From Acinetobacter gerneri DSM 14967 = CIP 107464 = MTCC 9824 (GTDB lineage Bacteria > Pseudomonadota > Gammaproteobacteria > Pseudomonadales > Moraxellaceae), in the NCBI RefSeq assembly GCF_000368565.1, contig NZ_KB849543.1, positions 62,001-126,000 on the forward strand: DNA of 64,000 nucleotides, written 5' to 3'. The position numbers were made by a program, and so were the translations under genes. Below the pieces are notes generated by a model. It saw only the letters and a list, made by a program, of their open reading frames with translations, had not been told where the DNA came from and did not search any database. Below are positions 22,462 to 31,582 of the stretch, one piece after another (positions within the stretch are counted from its first letter, which is position 1; every line of letters starts with the position of its first letter).

Positions 22462-23529
22462 ATGTCGAGATGGTTAGCTCCACTGATGGCATTTTGCGTT
22501 TCATTTTTGATTATCGCTGCAATTGCTTCAAGTGTTGATATCTCTATTGATCGCCAATTAGATTTTTGGTTGCTTTGGTTAGGCACGATGTGCATTTTGG
22601 CATTACCTGTGGTGTTTTTGGAAATTGCCTTAGCAAAACGTGCAAAAACATCTTCATTGAATGCTTTAATGAGTTTAACCCGAGATGCGGATGCTTCATC
22701 TAAATGGCGTATCGTGGGTTGGTTGGCCGTTGTCTTCATACCATTTTTATCAGGGGCTATGCTCAGCAATAGTAGTCAAATATTGATTGCGCAATCTGGG
22801 CTGAGCTTTGCACCAAATCTTGTCTTTATCGGTTTGGCTGTTGTAGCTTTTGCTTTATCTTTTTTGCCACGTCAAATTTTGGCGATTATCACTGCTTTAG
22901 GCGTGATTGCATCATTGGTGATGGCAAATGTCATGGGTACAGCTTTGCAACCTTGGCATATGACTGCTTTAGGTTTCAATGAATGGGGCAATGCAACGGT
23001 CTTGGCATTGATTGCAAGTGGTCTTGGTTTGGGAATTTATTGGCAAACCAATACTTCTTTGACCCAACAAGAAAGCGCGACTAAATCTGCATTGCCGATT
23101 TGGATTGCACAATTACTTGCTGTGATTGCATTTGGTTTCTTTGCGGTTTCAAATCAAATTACAGGCTATACCATCATTGCTGCAACTTTGGCTGCAACTG
23201 CTTTATTGTTGCAATTGGCTCGTGAACAACTGCAACAACGTCAAATTTCAATCCTTATCCAATTTGCGGTGATTCTTATTGCACTATTGGTGTGGGCAAT
23301 CCCACAAGTGAACTCAATTTTCAATGTTGTGTTGATGCTTTGGGGCTTGGTGATTTGTTTGATCTATTCAGTTTTTGTTGGATGGATCATGAAAATCAGT
23401 CATTTACGTAAAGCAATGAATTTTAGTAGCGAACTTTTTTATAATGTTTGGCGTATTTTCATTCGTATCATTTTACCGTTGGCTATTGTTATTGCGATGA
23501 TTTCTGTGATTGGACAGTTATTGGCATGA
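22462..23529 (+). CDS. Multi-pass membrane protein, degenerate NSS (sodium:neurotransmitter symporter)-like
   Basis: A 355-residue protein with about nine to ten hydrophobic segments. The segment ALPVVFLEIALAKRA and the following SKWRIVGWLAVVFIP resemble the second and third helices of bacterial NSS transporters, but the unwound-helix substrate motif of NSS helix 1 is absent and the protein is about 100 residues short. A transport role is therefore inferred weakly. The ATG at 22462 is preferred over one five codons earlier because AGGAC stands before it. Its stop overlaps the rnfH start by four bases (ATGA), implying translational coupling. Confidence 0.55.
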   Translation: MSRWLAPLMAFCVSFLIIAAIASSVDISIDRQLDFWLLWLGTMCILALPVVFLEIALAKRAKTSSLNALMSLTRDADASSKWRIVGWLAVVFIPFLSGAMLSNSSQILIAQSGLSFAPNLVFIGLAVVAFALSFLPRQILAIITALGVIASLVMANVMGTALQPWHMTALGFNEWGNATVLALIASGLGLGIYWQTNTSLTQQESATKSALPIWIAQLLAVIAFGFFAVSNQITGYTIIAATLAATALLLQLAREQLQQRQISILIQFAVILIALLVWAIPQVNSIFNVVLMLWGLVICLIYSVFVGWIMKISHLRKAMNFSSELFYNVWRIFIRIILPLAIVIAMISVIGQLLA

Positions 23530-23849
23530 GTAATCAACAAAAAGTATGGGTTGCTTATGCTGCGCTAGATGAGCAATTTGTGATTGAAGTGGCATTCCAA
23601 GAGCAGATGAGTATCTTGGATGCCATAGAGCAAAGTGGTATTCAAAATAAAACAACACTGCCTGAGCCTCTAAACTGCGGTATTTTTGGCGTTAGAGTCA
23701 AAGATTTACAAAGTAAATTACAAGCAGGGGATCGGGTAGAGATTTATCGTGCCTTGACGATTAATCCGAAAGATATTCGTCGTAACCGTGCGATCAAAAA
23801 TCCAGTTGGTCGGTATTGTCGTGGCAATCGTTTTAAGTTATCAAAATAA
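23526..23849 (+). CDS. rnfH: RnfH/RatB-family ubiquitin-like protein
   Basis: A 107-residue beta-grasp protein with the RnfH family features: an N-terminal VWVAYA strand, LPEPLNCGIFG, the GDRVEIYRALTINPKDIRRNRA block and a basic C-terminus. Its biochemical role is unsettled; in E. coli the gene pairs with ratA. Here it is coupled to the upstream membrane-protein gene (ATGA overlap) and convergent with bamE, as near many gammaproteobacterial bamE loci. The frame extends upstream inside the neighbour, but the ATG at 23526 fits the family. Confidence 0.9.
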   Translation: MSNQQKVWVAYAALDEQFVIEVAFQEQMSILDAIEQSGIQNKTTLPEPLNCGIFGVRVKDLQSKLQAGDRVEIYRALTINPKDIRRNRAIKNPVGRYCRGNRFKLSK

Positions 23850-23897
23850 AATTATTGCTCTGTTTTACAGATAATCGCTTTAAGCTATCGCATTTAT

Positions 23898-23932
23898 TAA
23901 AAAAACCCCTCATTGAGGGGTTTCTTTTTATT
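23898..23932. terminator. Bidirectional terminator between rnfH and bamE
   Basis: AAACCCCTC/GAGGGGTTT with a 3-base loop and A/T runs on both sides lies between convergent genes. Confidence 0.88.
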
Positions 23933-23941
23933 TTAAAGTGT

Positions 23942-24340
23942 CTATAGTGAGGGCGCACTTAAGATTGCTTCTTTTGAAGCAGGTAAGCCCGGTTGAGATT
24001 CAGGAATGGTATCTAAACCGTCAATTTTGTTGACTACACCAGTGTCATCAAAGTAAATTGTTAAATGCTGACCATGTGCAGCAGGAATCTTAGCTTTTTT
24101 GGCATAGGTTCCTGGGATATAGTTGTAAACGTAATCCCAACGTGTTGGATTCAGAGGATCCGCAATTGTTGGGCTACCAAGCAAAAAGCGAACTTGTTGA
24201 TAATTCATTCCTACTTGAATTTTTGAAGCTTGAGCTTTGGTTAATGGTGTTCCTTGTGGTATATCTACTTTGTATACGCCGAAAACTGAGCACCCACCAA
24301 GTAGTAAAGTGACAAATAAGGTCAACATGATTTTTTGCAT
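23942..24340 (-). CDS. bamE: Outer membrane protein assembly factor BamE (SmpA/OmlA lipoprotein)
   Basis: A 132-residue lipoprotein with a signal peptide ending in lipobox LGGC (Cys17), giving an outer-membrane lipoprotein. The conserved SmpA/OmlA features VDIPQGTPLTKAQASKIQVGMNYQQVRFLLGSP and WDYVYNY are present. BamE is part of the BAM complex that inserts beta-barrels. Head-to-head with fur, as in many Pseudomonadales. Confidence 0.95.
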   Translation of the reverse strand: MQKIMLTLFVTLLLGGCSVFGVYKVDIPQGTPLTKAQASKIQVGMNYQQVRFLLGSPTIADPLNPTRWDYVYNYIPGTYAKKAKIPAAHGQHLTIYFDDTGVVNKIDGLDTIPESQPGLPASKEAILSAPSL

Positions 24341-24452
24341 TTTGCTACACTATCCCAATTAATTATTGATGCATTTGATCTAGGGATAGATCATACTGCA
24401 TCTCAACATTATTGCATATTCCAACTTAAAATTTGTTTAGAGACCCTTCTTC

Positions 24453-24890
24453 ATGGCTATTTCAAATCAAGATTTACGTAAAGCTGGACTAAAAGTAACT
24501 CTTCCACGTATCAAGATTTTGGAATTATTAGAAAATTCAAAACAACACCACTTGAGCGCGGAAGACATTTATAAAACATTACTAGAACAAGGTGAAGATG
24601 TTGGTCTAGCTACGGTTTACCGAGTGTTAACGCAATTTGAAGCTGCAGGTATTATTCAGCGTCATCACTTTGAAAACAATCATTCTGTTTTCGAAATTAT
24701 GCAGGATGACCATCATGATCACCTTGTTTGCCAAAACTGCAATAAAGTAATTGAATTTACTAATGATTTAATTGAAAGCGAACAGCATTCAGTCGCTGAT
24801 AAACATGGCTTTACCTTGACTGGACATTCACTTAACTTATACGGTTATTGTGATGAGCCTGAATGTCAGGAAGCGATGCGTAAAAAATAA
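24453..24890 (+). CDS. fur: Ferric uptake regulator Fur
   Basis: An Fe(II)-responsive repressor of iron-uptake genes. The 145 residues contain the N-terminal winged helix (LRKAGLKVTLPRIKILELL; ATVYRVLTQFEAAGI), the metal-site DDHHDHLVC segment and the structural zinc cysteines (CQNC and the C-terminal CDEPEC). No obvious Fur box is seen in the bamE-fur intergenic region. Confidence 0.96.
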   Translation: MAISNQDLRKAGLKVTLPRIKILELLENSKQHHLSAEDIYKTLLEQGEDVGLATVYRVLTQFEAAGIIQRHHFENNHSVFEIMQDDHHDHLVCQNCNKVIEFTNDLIESEQHSVADKHGFTLTGHSLNLYGYCDEPECQEAMRKK

Positions 24891-24911
24891 AATCACATAA
24901 ATACAACAATT

Positions 24912-24940
24912 AGGGGGAGTTTTATAGCTTCCCCTATTTT
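24912..24940 (+). terminator. Rho-independent terminator after fur
   Basis: A GC-rich stem AGGGGGAG/CTTCCCCT (one G-T pair), followed by ATTTTATT. Confidence 0.75.
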
Positions 24941-24999
24941 ATTGCGGTTTAAAAAAACGCTAAATTATACTTTGCGCCACTCTGTTGAATTATTCAACA

Positions 25000-26130
25000 T
25001 CATTTTATTTCATCAAATTTATCAAAAGAAATTTTATAATTTAAATTTCTAAAGGCTTGATCTCCACCATTGGCCAATTTAATTTGTAGTCTAAGATCAT
25101 TGGCCGAATCTGCATATTTCAAAGCATCTTCATAAGTAATCATTTTATTTTGATAGAGCGAAAAAAGTGCTTGATCGAAAGTTTGCATTCCCAATTCATT
25201 TGAACGCTGGATGATTTCTTTAATTTCGTGAATATTACCTTTGCGAATCAGATCAGAAATAAGCGGTGAGTTGATGAGTACCTCAATCGCTGCATGTCTT
25301 TGACCGCCGTTGCTAGATGGAATGAGTTGTTGTGCAATGATGGCTTTTAAATTTAGAGATAAATCCATATAGAGCTGATTGTGGCGGTCTGTTTCAAAGA
25401 AATGAATGATGCGATCCAAAGCTTGATTGGCATTATTTGCATGCAAAGTTGCCAAAACCAAATGTCCAGTTTCAGCAAAAGCGATAGCATGATTCATGGT
25501 TTCTCGCGTTCGGATTTCACCAATGACGATGACGTCTGGCGCTTGGCGTAACGTGTTTTTTAAAGCAATCTCATAAGAATCAGTATCAATACCGACTTCA
25601 CGCTGCGTAATAATACAGCCTGCATGTTCATGAATAAATTCAATCGGATCTTCAATCGTGACGATATGTCCTTTGGTTTTTTGATTGCGATAACCAATCA
25701 TTGAGGCGATAGAGGTTGATTTTCCTGTGCCAGTTCCACCGACCAAAATGATGATACCACGTTGAGTTAAGGACAAATCTTTTAAAATAGGTGGCAATGC
25801 CAGTTCATCAATACTCGGAATTTTGCTTTCGATCCGTCGAATGACCATCGCAGGTTGATCTTTTTGCTGAAAAGCGCTGACCCGAAAGCGGATTGAACTT
25901 TCATGATGCGTGATAGCAAAATTACACTCATGGGTTTCAGCAAATTCAATACGTTGTTTTTCACTTAATATAGAAAATAAAATTTGTTGAATTATCTCGC
26001 CATTCAATTTAGTTTTAGTGACGGGAATAATTTGCCCATTTATTTTTAATGAAGGTTCTACACCAGCAGTAATAAATAAATCTGATGCTTTTTGCTCGCT
26101 CATCAAAGAGAGTAAACCGTAAAAGTCCAT
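25000..26130 (-). CDS. pilU: Type IV pilus retraction ATPase PilU
   Basis: PilT-dependent accessory retraction ATPase of type IV pili (twitching motility, DNA uptake). The 376-residue protein has the PilT-like N-terminal domain (SEQKASDLFITAG), Walker A GGTGTGKST, the Asp box and Walker B region (DPIEFIHE, DVIVIGEIRTRETM), and a C-terminal extension beyond PilT that is usual for PilU. It lies 14 bases downstream of pilT and is cotranscribed. The C-terminal AIRNLIRE motif of PilT is altered (PLISDLIRKGN), as in other PilU proteins. Confidence 0.94.
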   Translation of the reverse strand: MDFYGLLSLMSEQKASDLFITAGVEPSLKINGQIIPVTKTKLNGEIIQQILFSILSEKQRIEFAETHECNFAITHHESSIRFRVSAFQQKDQPAMVIRRIESKIPSIDELALPPILKDLSLTQRGIIILVGGTGTGKSTSIASMIGYRNQKTKGHIVTIEDPIEFIHEHAGCIITQREVGIDTDSYEIALKNTLRQAPDVIVIGEIRTRETMNHAIAFAETGHLVLATLHANNANQALDRIIHFFETDRHNQLYMDLSLNLKAIIAQQLIPSSNGGQRHAAIEVLINSPLISDLIRKGNIHEIKEIIQRSNELGMQTFDQALFSLYQNKMITYEDALKYADSANDLRLQIKLANGGDQAFRNLNYKISFDKFDEIK

Positions 26131-26144
26131 GTCATTTACTCCAC

Positions 26145-27182
26145 TTATAGAAATAATTCGGGTTGTTTTGCATAATTTCGAGCAGTCGTTGCAGCAATCG
26201 TTCCTTTCGTGACTAAAGCTTTTAAACTCTGATCGAGTGTGGTCATGCCATAACTTGCTCCAGTTTGAATGGATGAATACATTTGAGCGACTTTATTTTC
26301 ACGGATTAAGTTACGAATCGCAGGAATGCCAATCATAATTTCATGCGCCGCGACACGACCACCTGTTGCTTTTTTTAATAAGACTTGTGATACCACTGCC
26401 TGCAAAGACTCAGATAACATGGCACGGATCATGTCTTTTTCTGCGGCAGGAAAGACATCAATTATTCGGTCAATGGTTTTTGAAGCGGAACTGGTATGTA
26501 AAGTACCAAAAACCAGATGCCCAGTTTCTGCAGCCGTTAAAGCTAAACGAATGGTTTCCAAATCACGTAATTCTCCGACTAAAATGATGTCAGGATCTTC
26601 ACGTAGGGCAGAGCGTAAAGCTTCGTTGAAACCGAGTGTATCTTTATGGACTTCACGTTGATTGATCAGACATTTTTTTGAGAGATGAACAAATTCAATC
26701 GGATCTTCGATGGTGATAATGTGGTCATAACGGTGATCATTTATATAATCCAACATTGCAGCTAAAGTTGTTGATTTGCCTGAACCTGTAGGACCAGTAA
26801 TCAAAACGATTCCTCTAGGAAATTCACAAATATCTCGAAATATTTGCCCCATTCCCAATTCTTCTAAAGTCAGTACTTGGCTTGGAATAGTACGAAATAC
26901 GGCACCAGCCCCCCTATTTTGATTAAAAGCATTGACACGAAAACGGGCAATATTGGGAATTTCAAATGAAAAATCCGTTTCCAAAAATTCTTCAAAATCA
27001 CGTCGTTGTTTATCAGACATAATGTCGTAGATCAACTGGTGGACATCTTGGTGGCTTAAAGCAGGTAAATTAATCCGTCGTATTTCCCCATCGACGCGTA
27101 TCAATGGTGGCATTCCTGCGGAAAGATGCAAATCTGAAGCCCCATTTTTGACAGTAAATGCCAATAATTCAGTAATATCCAT
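26145..27182 (-). CDS. pilT: Type IV pilus retraction ATPase PilT
   Basis: The main pilus retraction motor. 345 residues: N-terminal KNGASDLHLSAGMPP, Walker A GPTGSGKST, the Asp/Walker B and His boxes (DPIEFVHL, DIILVGELRDLETI, GHLVFGTLHT) and the C-terminal AIRNLIRE motif needed for retraction. The frame is open 48 codons upstream, but the ATG at 27182 has GGGGAA at good spacing and matches the normal MDITELL start. It is divergent from yggS, the same order as in Pseudomonas. Confidence 0.97.
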   Translation of the reverse strand: MDITELLAFTVKNGASDLHLSAGMPPLIRVDGEIRRINLPALSHQDVHQLIYDIMSDKQRRDFEEFLETDFSFEIPNIARFRVNAFNQNRGAGAVFRTIPSQVLTLEELGMGQIFRDICEFPRGIVLITGPTGSGKSTTLAAMLDYINDHRYDHIITIEDPIEFVHLSKKCLINQREVHKDTLGFNEALRSALREDPDIILVGELRDLETIRLALTAAETGHLVFGTLHTSSASKTIDRIIDVFPAAEKDMIRAMLSESLQAVVSQVLLKKATGGRVAAHEIMIGIPAIRNLIRENKVAQMYSSIQTGASYGMTTLDQSLKALVTKGTIAATTARNYAKQPELFL

Positions 27183-27304
27183 GAATTCCCCAAAACAAAC
27201 AAAAAAAATAATTATTTTGTAGGATAATAAGACTTTCCCCAAAGTGAACCAAGCCAATTTTACTGGGGAAAATAAAATAGTTTGAGCAAATGAGAAGCGA
27301 ATCA

Positions 27305-27994
27305 ATGAATCAGCTAAAAGATGCACTTAGTCTAGTTTTAACAGAGATTGGAAATGCCTGTGCACAGGCAAATAGAAGTGAAAATTCAGTTCAACTTTTA
27401 GCTGTGTCTAAAACCCATCCGAGTGAAATGCTCAGAGAAATGTATCAAGCAGGGCAGCAGCGATTTGGTGAAAACTACTTGCAGGAAGCATTAAATAAAA
27501 TTGAAGAACTTCAAGATCTTGATATCGAATGGCATTTTATAGGGCATGTGCAACGTAATAAAACTAAGCATTTGGCTGAAAAATTTGATTGGGTGCATGG
27601 TGTAGATCGCTTTATTATTGCTGAGCGACTTTCAAATCAACGTTTGCCAGACCAAACACCGATCAATCTATGTTTACAGGTCAATATAGATCAGCAAGAC
27701 ACGAAAGATGGCTGTGAGCCAAGTGAAGTTGCGACTTTGGTCAGTGAAATTAGCCAGCTCGAAAATGTAAAACTTCGTGGAATAATGGTGATTCCTGCAC
27801 CAAATAATACTGCAGCATTTGCAGATGCAAAAAACTTATTTGATCAAGTGAAGTCATCACATGCGCATCCTGAAGATTGGGATACCTTGAGCATGGGCAT
27901 GTCAGGGGATATGCAAGCAGCAATTTCGGCTGGCTCGACCATGGTTCGTATCGGGACAGCACTTTTTGGTTCACGTGATTATTCTCAAAAATAA
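27305..27994 (+). CDS. yggS: YggS family PLP homeostasis protein (PLPBP)
   Basis: A 229-residue PLP-binding protein with a fold-type III barrel. The PLP lysine lies in LLAVSKTHP, and the FGENYLQEA, WHFIGHVQRNKTK and SMGMSGDMQAAI segments are conserved, the last binding phosphate. It controls vitamin B6 and amino-acid balance. The ATG at 27305 is chosen; another ATG lies five codons earlier (27290). It is divergent from pilT. Confidence 0.94.
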   Translation: MNQLKDALSLVLTEIGNACAQANRSENSVQLLAVSKTHPSEMLREMYQAGQQRFGENYLQEALNKIEELQDLDIEWHFIGHVQRNKTKHLAEKFDWVHGVDRFIIAERLSNQRLPDQTPINLCLQVNIDQQDTKDGCEPSEVATLVSEISQLENVKLRGIMVIPAPNNTAAFADAKNLFDQVKSSHAHPEDWDTLSMGMSGDMQAAISAGSTMVRIGTALFGSRDYSQK

Positions 27995-28124
27995 ACGAAT
28001 AAAAAGTGAGGAAGTTTTTGAGTAGAGTGGTCTTTTAAAAATAGCACTTTTTAAGCAATTTTTAATACATGCTTAATGCTCAAAACGTATAAGGCATCAA
28101 TGATTTTAAAATTAGAGAAAATTG

Positions 28125-28958
28125 ATGTCTTTACTGCATGTATTGATTTTAGCAATCGTACAAGGCTTGGCAGAATTACTTCCTGTTTCAAGTTCTGCAC
28201 ACGTCATTTTAGCTGAGAAATTGATGGGATTTGATCCATCAGCTCCTGAAATGACTTTCCTCTTGGTGATGCTACATACAGGAACAATGTTTGCTGTAAT
28301 CGTATATTTTTGGAAATCTTGGAAGAAGACTTATTTTTCAACATGGCAAGATTTTAAACGCCAAGCATTTTATGTCATCTTAGCGACAGGGATCACAGGT
28401 GTTTTAGGGCTAGCTTTACAAGCGATTATCAAACACGTGTTTTTTGGCGGTGCAAGCAGTTTTGAGATTGAACATTTATTTAGCAATTCAAAATTGATGG
28501 CGGCAGCATTGGCAACCGTCGGGATTATTATCATTATCGCATCAAGATTTGATGGCAAACAGACAGGCGAAATCAACTTTAAACGCGCTTCAATTATTGG
28601 TGCAGTACAAGCGTTTTGTTTGCCATTCCGTGGTTTTTCACGCTCGGGTGCGACGATTTCGACCAGTTTATTTTTAGGGATTTCTCGTCAAAAAGCAGAA
28701 GAGTTTAGCTTTGCTTTGGCTGTTGTTTTAACGCCTGCTGTGATTGTCAAAGAGTTTTATCGCTTGATCCATTCACAAGGTTTGCAAAGTAGTCAAATAG
28801 GGCATTTGATGATGCCAAGTTTGTTTGGCATGGTGTTTAGCTTTTTTGCAGGTTTAGCTGCATTGAAATGGTTATCTTCTTGGCTTGAACATGGGCGTTG
28901 GTACTTATTTGGGATTTATTGCTTGGCTTTTTCTGTAGTGGTTTTGCTTGTTTCATAA
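28125..28958 (+). CDS. uppP: Undecaprenyl-diphosphate phosphatase UppP/BacA
   Basis: An inner-membrane enzyme that dephosphorylates undecaprenyl pyrophosphate to recycle the lipid carrier for peptidoglycan and other polymers. The 277 residues have about eight membrane segments. Both catalytic regions are seen: QGLAELLPVSSSAH near the N-terminus and FRGFSRSGATIS in the middle (often PGxSRSG in other families). A TTG three bases upstream is unlikely to be the start. Confidence 0.95.
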   Translation: MSLLHVLILAIVQGLAELLPVSSSAHVILAEKLMGFDPSAPEMTFLLVMLHTGTMFAVIVYFWKSWKKTYFSTWQDFKRQAFYVILATGITGVLGLALQAIIKHVFFGGASSFEIEHLFSNSKLMAAALATVGIIIIIASRFDGKQTGEINFKRASIIGAVQAFCLPFRGFSRSGATISTSLFLGISRQKAEEFSFALAVVLTPAVIVKEFYRLIHSQGLQSSQIGHLMMPSLFGMVFSFFAGLAALKWLSSWLEHGRWYLFGIYCLAFSVVVLLVS

Positions 28959-29031
28959 GGCGATTTGATCTTGTAATAGCAGATATAAAATAGATAAAAC
29001 ATATTTGAAAATTTTAAAATAATAGACCATA

Positions 29032-29071
29032 GGCTGTAAGATCATATTTAATGCTTTTACAGCTTTTTTTA
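29032..29071 (+). terminator. Rho-independent terminator after uppP
   Basis: A stem GGCTGTAA/TTACAGC with a loop of about 17 bases, followed by seven T. Confidence 0.75.
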
Positions 29072-29197
29072 TATTTTTTAATCAGTTATAAAATAAAGTA
29101 CATGACTGGACTTTTGATGAAAAAACAGCTTATTATGCTTAAATAATATACATATTATTTCTTTTGATCATAGAATGATGATCTTTGAATAACCTCA

Positions 29198-29233
29198 GTC
29201 ACTTGTTCAATATAAGTCAGTTGCTCAATATAA
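29198..29233 (+). repeat. Tandem 18-bp direct repeat upstream of a lipoprotein gene
   Basis: Two adjacent units, GTCACTTGTTCAATATAA and GTCAGTTGCTCAATATAA (16 of 18 identical), end just before the ribosome-binding site of the lipoprotein gene. They may be a slippage product or a regulatory site. Confidence 0.7.
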
Positions 29234-29244
29234 GGATCCGTAGA

Positions 29245-30042
29245 ATGAAAAAAATATATTGGCTTTTCTCTTTAGTTTTTTCAATTTTTTTAGCCGCATG
29301 TAGCCAAAAACCGCAAGTAGCAGAACAAGCTGAAGTTAGCCCGATGCCTAAAGAAACGGCTGATTCTGCCAATGTATCAAGAAGCGCTAAAAGTGCGGAT
29401 ATGAGTCAATCGAATCAGTCGGTTCGTTCCGGTGAAAGACTGGGAACAAGCTGGGGAGATGAACTGAGTTCGGATGTGAAAGAGGTTTATTTAAAAAGAT
29501 TGTCCTCAAATCCGATTGCTGAAACTCAAGTGAGATATGCAAGTAAACAATTTCAAGGAAAATCCATCAACAATATTGCTTTAAATGCGGGAAAAATTAC
29601 GTTCTCTATCGTGGATGATAACAAAAGAGTTTTACCGTTATATCGTGATGGTCAGTCTTATTACTTATCTGCAAATCAAGGACAAAGCTACCAACTTTTA
29701 TATGAAAATAGCAGTGACCAAACTTTTGAAATCGTAGCCAGTGTCGATGGTTTAGATGTGATTGATGGCAGCCGTGCTTCACGAAAAAATAGTGGTTATG
29801 TACTGCGTCCACATGATCGTTTGTATATTGAGGGTTTTCGCAAAAGTAATTCGGCTGTAGCTTCATTTACCTTTAGCAAACCAAGTGATGCTTATGCTGC
29901 GCATAGTTTAAGTGGTTCAATCAACAATACTGGGGTGATTGGTACAGTGATTTATGAGTTGAGAGCACCAAAGAGTAAAACAGTAAAAACGGATACAGGT
30001 GGCTATGCACCAGCACCAAATGCTTTTCCAGCAGATCGATAA
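29245..30042 (+). CDS. Putative lipoprotein of unknown function
   Basis: A 265-residue protein beginning with a signal peptide MKKIYWLFSLVFSIFLAAC ending in a lipobox, so Cys19 is probably lipidated. After a 50-residue Ser/Ala-rich linker comes a beta-rich domain I do not recognise. The ATG at 29245 has AAGGATC upstream and yields a complete signal peptide; an earlier in-frame start at 29185 does not. Terminators lie on both sides, so it is a single-gene unit. Confidence 0.8.
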   Translation: MKKIYWLFSLVFSIFLAACSQKPQVAEQAEVSPMPKETADSANVSRSAKSADMSQSNQSVRSGERLGTSWGDELSSDVKEVYLKRLSSNPIAETQVRYASKQFQGKSINNIALNAGKITFSIVDDNKRVLPLYRDGQSYYLSANQGQSYQLLYENSSDQTFEIVASVDGLDVIDGSRASRKNSGYVLRPHDRLYIEGFRKSNSAVASFTFSKPSDAYAAHSLSGSINNTGVIGTVIYELRAPKSKTVKTDTGGYAPAPNAFPADR

Positions 30043-30065
30043 CAACTCATTTTATTAGATATAAT

Positions 30066-30098
30066 AAAAAAGGAAGATTCACATAATCTTCCTTTTTT
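30066..30098 (+). terminator. Rho-independent terminator after the lipoprotein gene
   Basis: A 10-bp stem AAGGAAGATT/AATCTTCCTT, followed by T6, located about 25 bases after the stop. Confidence 0.85.
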
Positions 30099-30144
30099 AT
30101 TGGGAATATATTCTGCAAGAAGATGGGAATTTTATTAAAAATTT

Positions 30145-30230
30145 ACTCTCATCCTAAGCTTCTCCCCACTGCGTCTTGCGCTGCGATCAAAGCAGTGCTT
30201 TGATTCTTGCTCAGGAAGAAGGGACTTTTG
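30145..30230. repeat. Stand-alone repeat related to the insert in MITE copy 2
   Basis: The core at 30174-30215 contains the palindrome CAAAGCAGTGCTTTG flanked by CTTGCGCTGCGAT and ATTCTTGCTCAGG. Nearly the same sequence, reversed, occurs inside the longest copy of the TA-flanked repeat family (about 45136-45180). It has no terminal repeats of that family here and is a separate, non-coding repeat. Confidence 0.7.
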
Positions 30231-30287
30231 ATACTCATTTTACAATATACAAAAATATTGTTTTTTTTGATTTATGAAAGAGAATTA

Positions 30288-30551
30288 GGGTCTGTTGACA
30301 TTTCAAATTGGTTGCGACGATGAGTGTTTTTTAGATGATATGAGGCGTAGATTGAGAAATTTAGTGATCTAAATGATCAAGCTACAACGAAATAGCATCA
30401 AAAAACACTCTCGTCCCGAAGGGTTGTTGCTAAAATTATCTCAGGCATCATTACGAAATTTGAAAATGGTCTCGCCATTCTCTGCATTTCGTGCCTTGCC
30501 TGCTCAATTTTAATCAACAACGCAATTCAGTTGTGAAATGTCAACAGACCC
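30288..30551 (-). mobile_element. MITE-like repeat, copy 1 (264 bp)
   Basis: A non-coding element with an 18-bp terminal inverted repeat, GGGTCTGTTGACATTTCA at the left end and its complement at the right (one mismatch at most), flanked by TA on both sides (30286-30287 and 30552-30553). The orientation is opposite to copies 2 and 3. It lies between two convergent genes. No reading frame of interest is present, so it is non-autonomous. TA flanks fit IS630/mariner-type or IS427-type transposition, not further resolved. Confidence 0.8.
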
Positions 30552-30570
30552 TAGTAAATTCTCATAAAGA

Positions 30571-31479
30571 TTAAATAGGATCGAGATGTGTAATCACATC
30601 GATCACATCATGTTTTTCCATGACATTATTTCTGGCATTGACGGCAATATCATGACCTTGTCGAACATTCAGCTCACCACTAATTTCCAAATGTGCATCG
30701 ACAATAATCATATCGCCCATTTTTCGTGTTCTGAGTTGATGTATACCGAGCACGCCCTCAGTCGCTAAAAATGTTTGTCGAATTGCTTCGATTTCTTCGT
30801 TATTTACCGCACGATCCATCAAATCATTGAGTGAAGTCCAGCCAAACTGGAGTCCCATTTTGATAATCATCAAGCCGACGATTAAAGCTGCAATTGGATC
30901 TAATATTGGATAGCCCATCATATTGCCAGCAATACCAATCGCAACGACTAAAGAAGAAGCGGCATCAGAACGTGCATGCCAAGCATTGGCAACCAACATG
31001 CTCGATTTCACTTTTTTTGCGACATTGAGCATGTATCTAAAGAGTAATTCTTTAAAAATCAGTGCAACGATCGCCATGTACAGCGCAATACTATGGACTT
31101 GTGCGATGCTTTCTGGGTTCAATATTTTCTGGATGGCATTCCAAAACATCCCCAGACCGACGATCAATAAAATCAGACCCAATAAAAACGAAGCTGCATT
31201 TTCAAAGCGGTAGTGACCATAAGGATGATCTTCATCAGGATCTTTTTGGCTATGTCGATTTGCAAATAACACAATAAAATCAGCAACTAAATCACTGAGT
31301 GTATGCACACCATCAGCAATCAAGCCTTGTGATTTTGAAAATATCCCGATGAGAATCTGCCCAATGGATAGAAATAAATTGACAATGACACTGACCCAAG
31401 TCGATTTACTCGCGGCTTTTGCCCTGAGTTCTGGGCTAATGTGAGACTCATGATGTGTGGGAGTATTATAAAAATTCAT
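30571..31479 (-). CDS. Cation diffusion facilitator (CDF) family metal exporter
   Basis: A 302-residue inner-membrane protein with about six helices and a C-terminal cytoplasmic metal-binding domain. The metal-site region DGVHTLSDLVADF and the DPDEDHPYGHYRFE loop are typical of zinc/iron/cadmium-exporting FieF-like members. The second-site motif HARSDAASSLVV is also present. The exact metal is not determined. It may be transcribed alone. Confidence 0.9.
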   Translation of the reverse strand: MNFYNTPTHHESHISPELRAKAASKSTWVSVIVNLFLSIGQILIGIFSKSQGLIADGVHTLSDLVADFIVLFANRHSQKDPDEDHPYGHYRFENAASFLLGLILLIVGLGMFWNAIQKILNPESIAQVHSIALYMAIVALIFKELLFRYMLNVAKKVKSSMLVANAWHARSDAASSLVVAIGIAGNMMGYPILDPIAALIVGLMIIKMGLQFGWTSLNDLMDRAVNNEEIEAIRQTFLATEGVLGIHQLRTRKMGDMIIVDAHLEISGELNVRQGHDIAVNARNNVMEKHDVIDVITHLDPI

Positions 31480-31582
31480 AGCATCATTTAACTCATTTTA
31501 AGTGATTGCTGAAGTATAAAAATCTATTCGAGGCACTATTCTACGCTGAATTAAGCTTCATCAATAGTTTAAAAATAAATCA

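Noticed and set aside
24341..24452. Fur box in the bamE-fur intergenic region
   Set aside because: No sequence close to GATAATGATAATCATTATC was found.
30288..30551. Complete insertion sequence
   Set aside because: Inverted ends are present, but at 264 bp there is no room for and no trace of a transposase.
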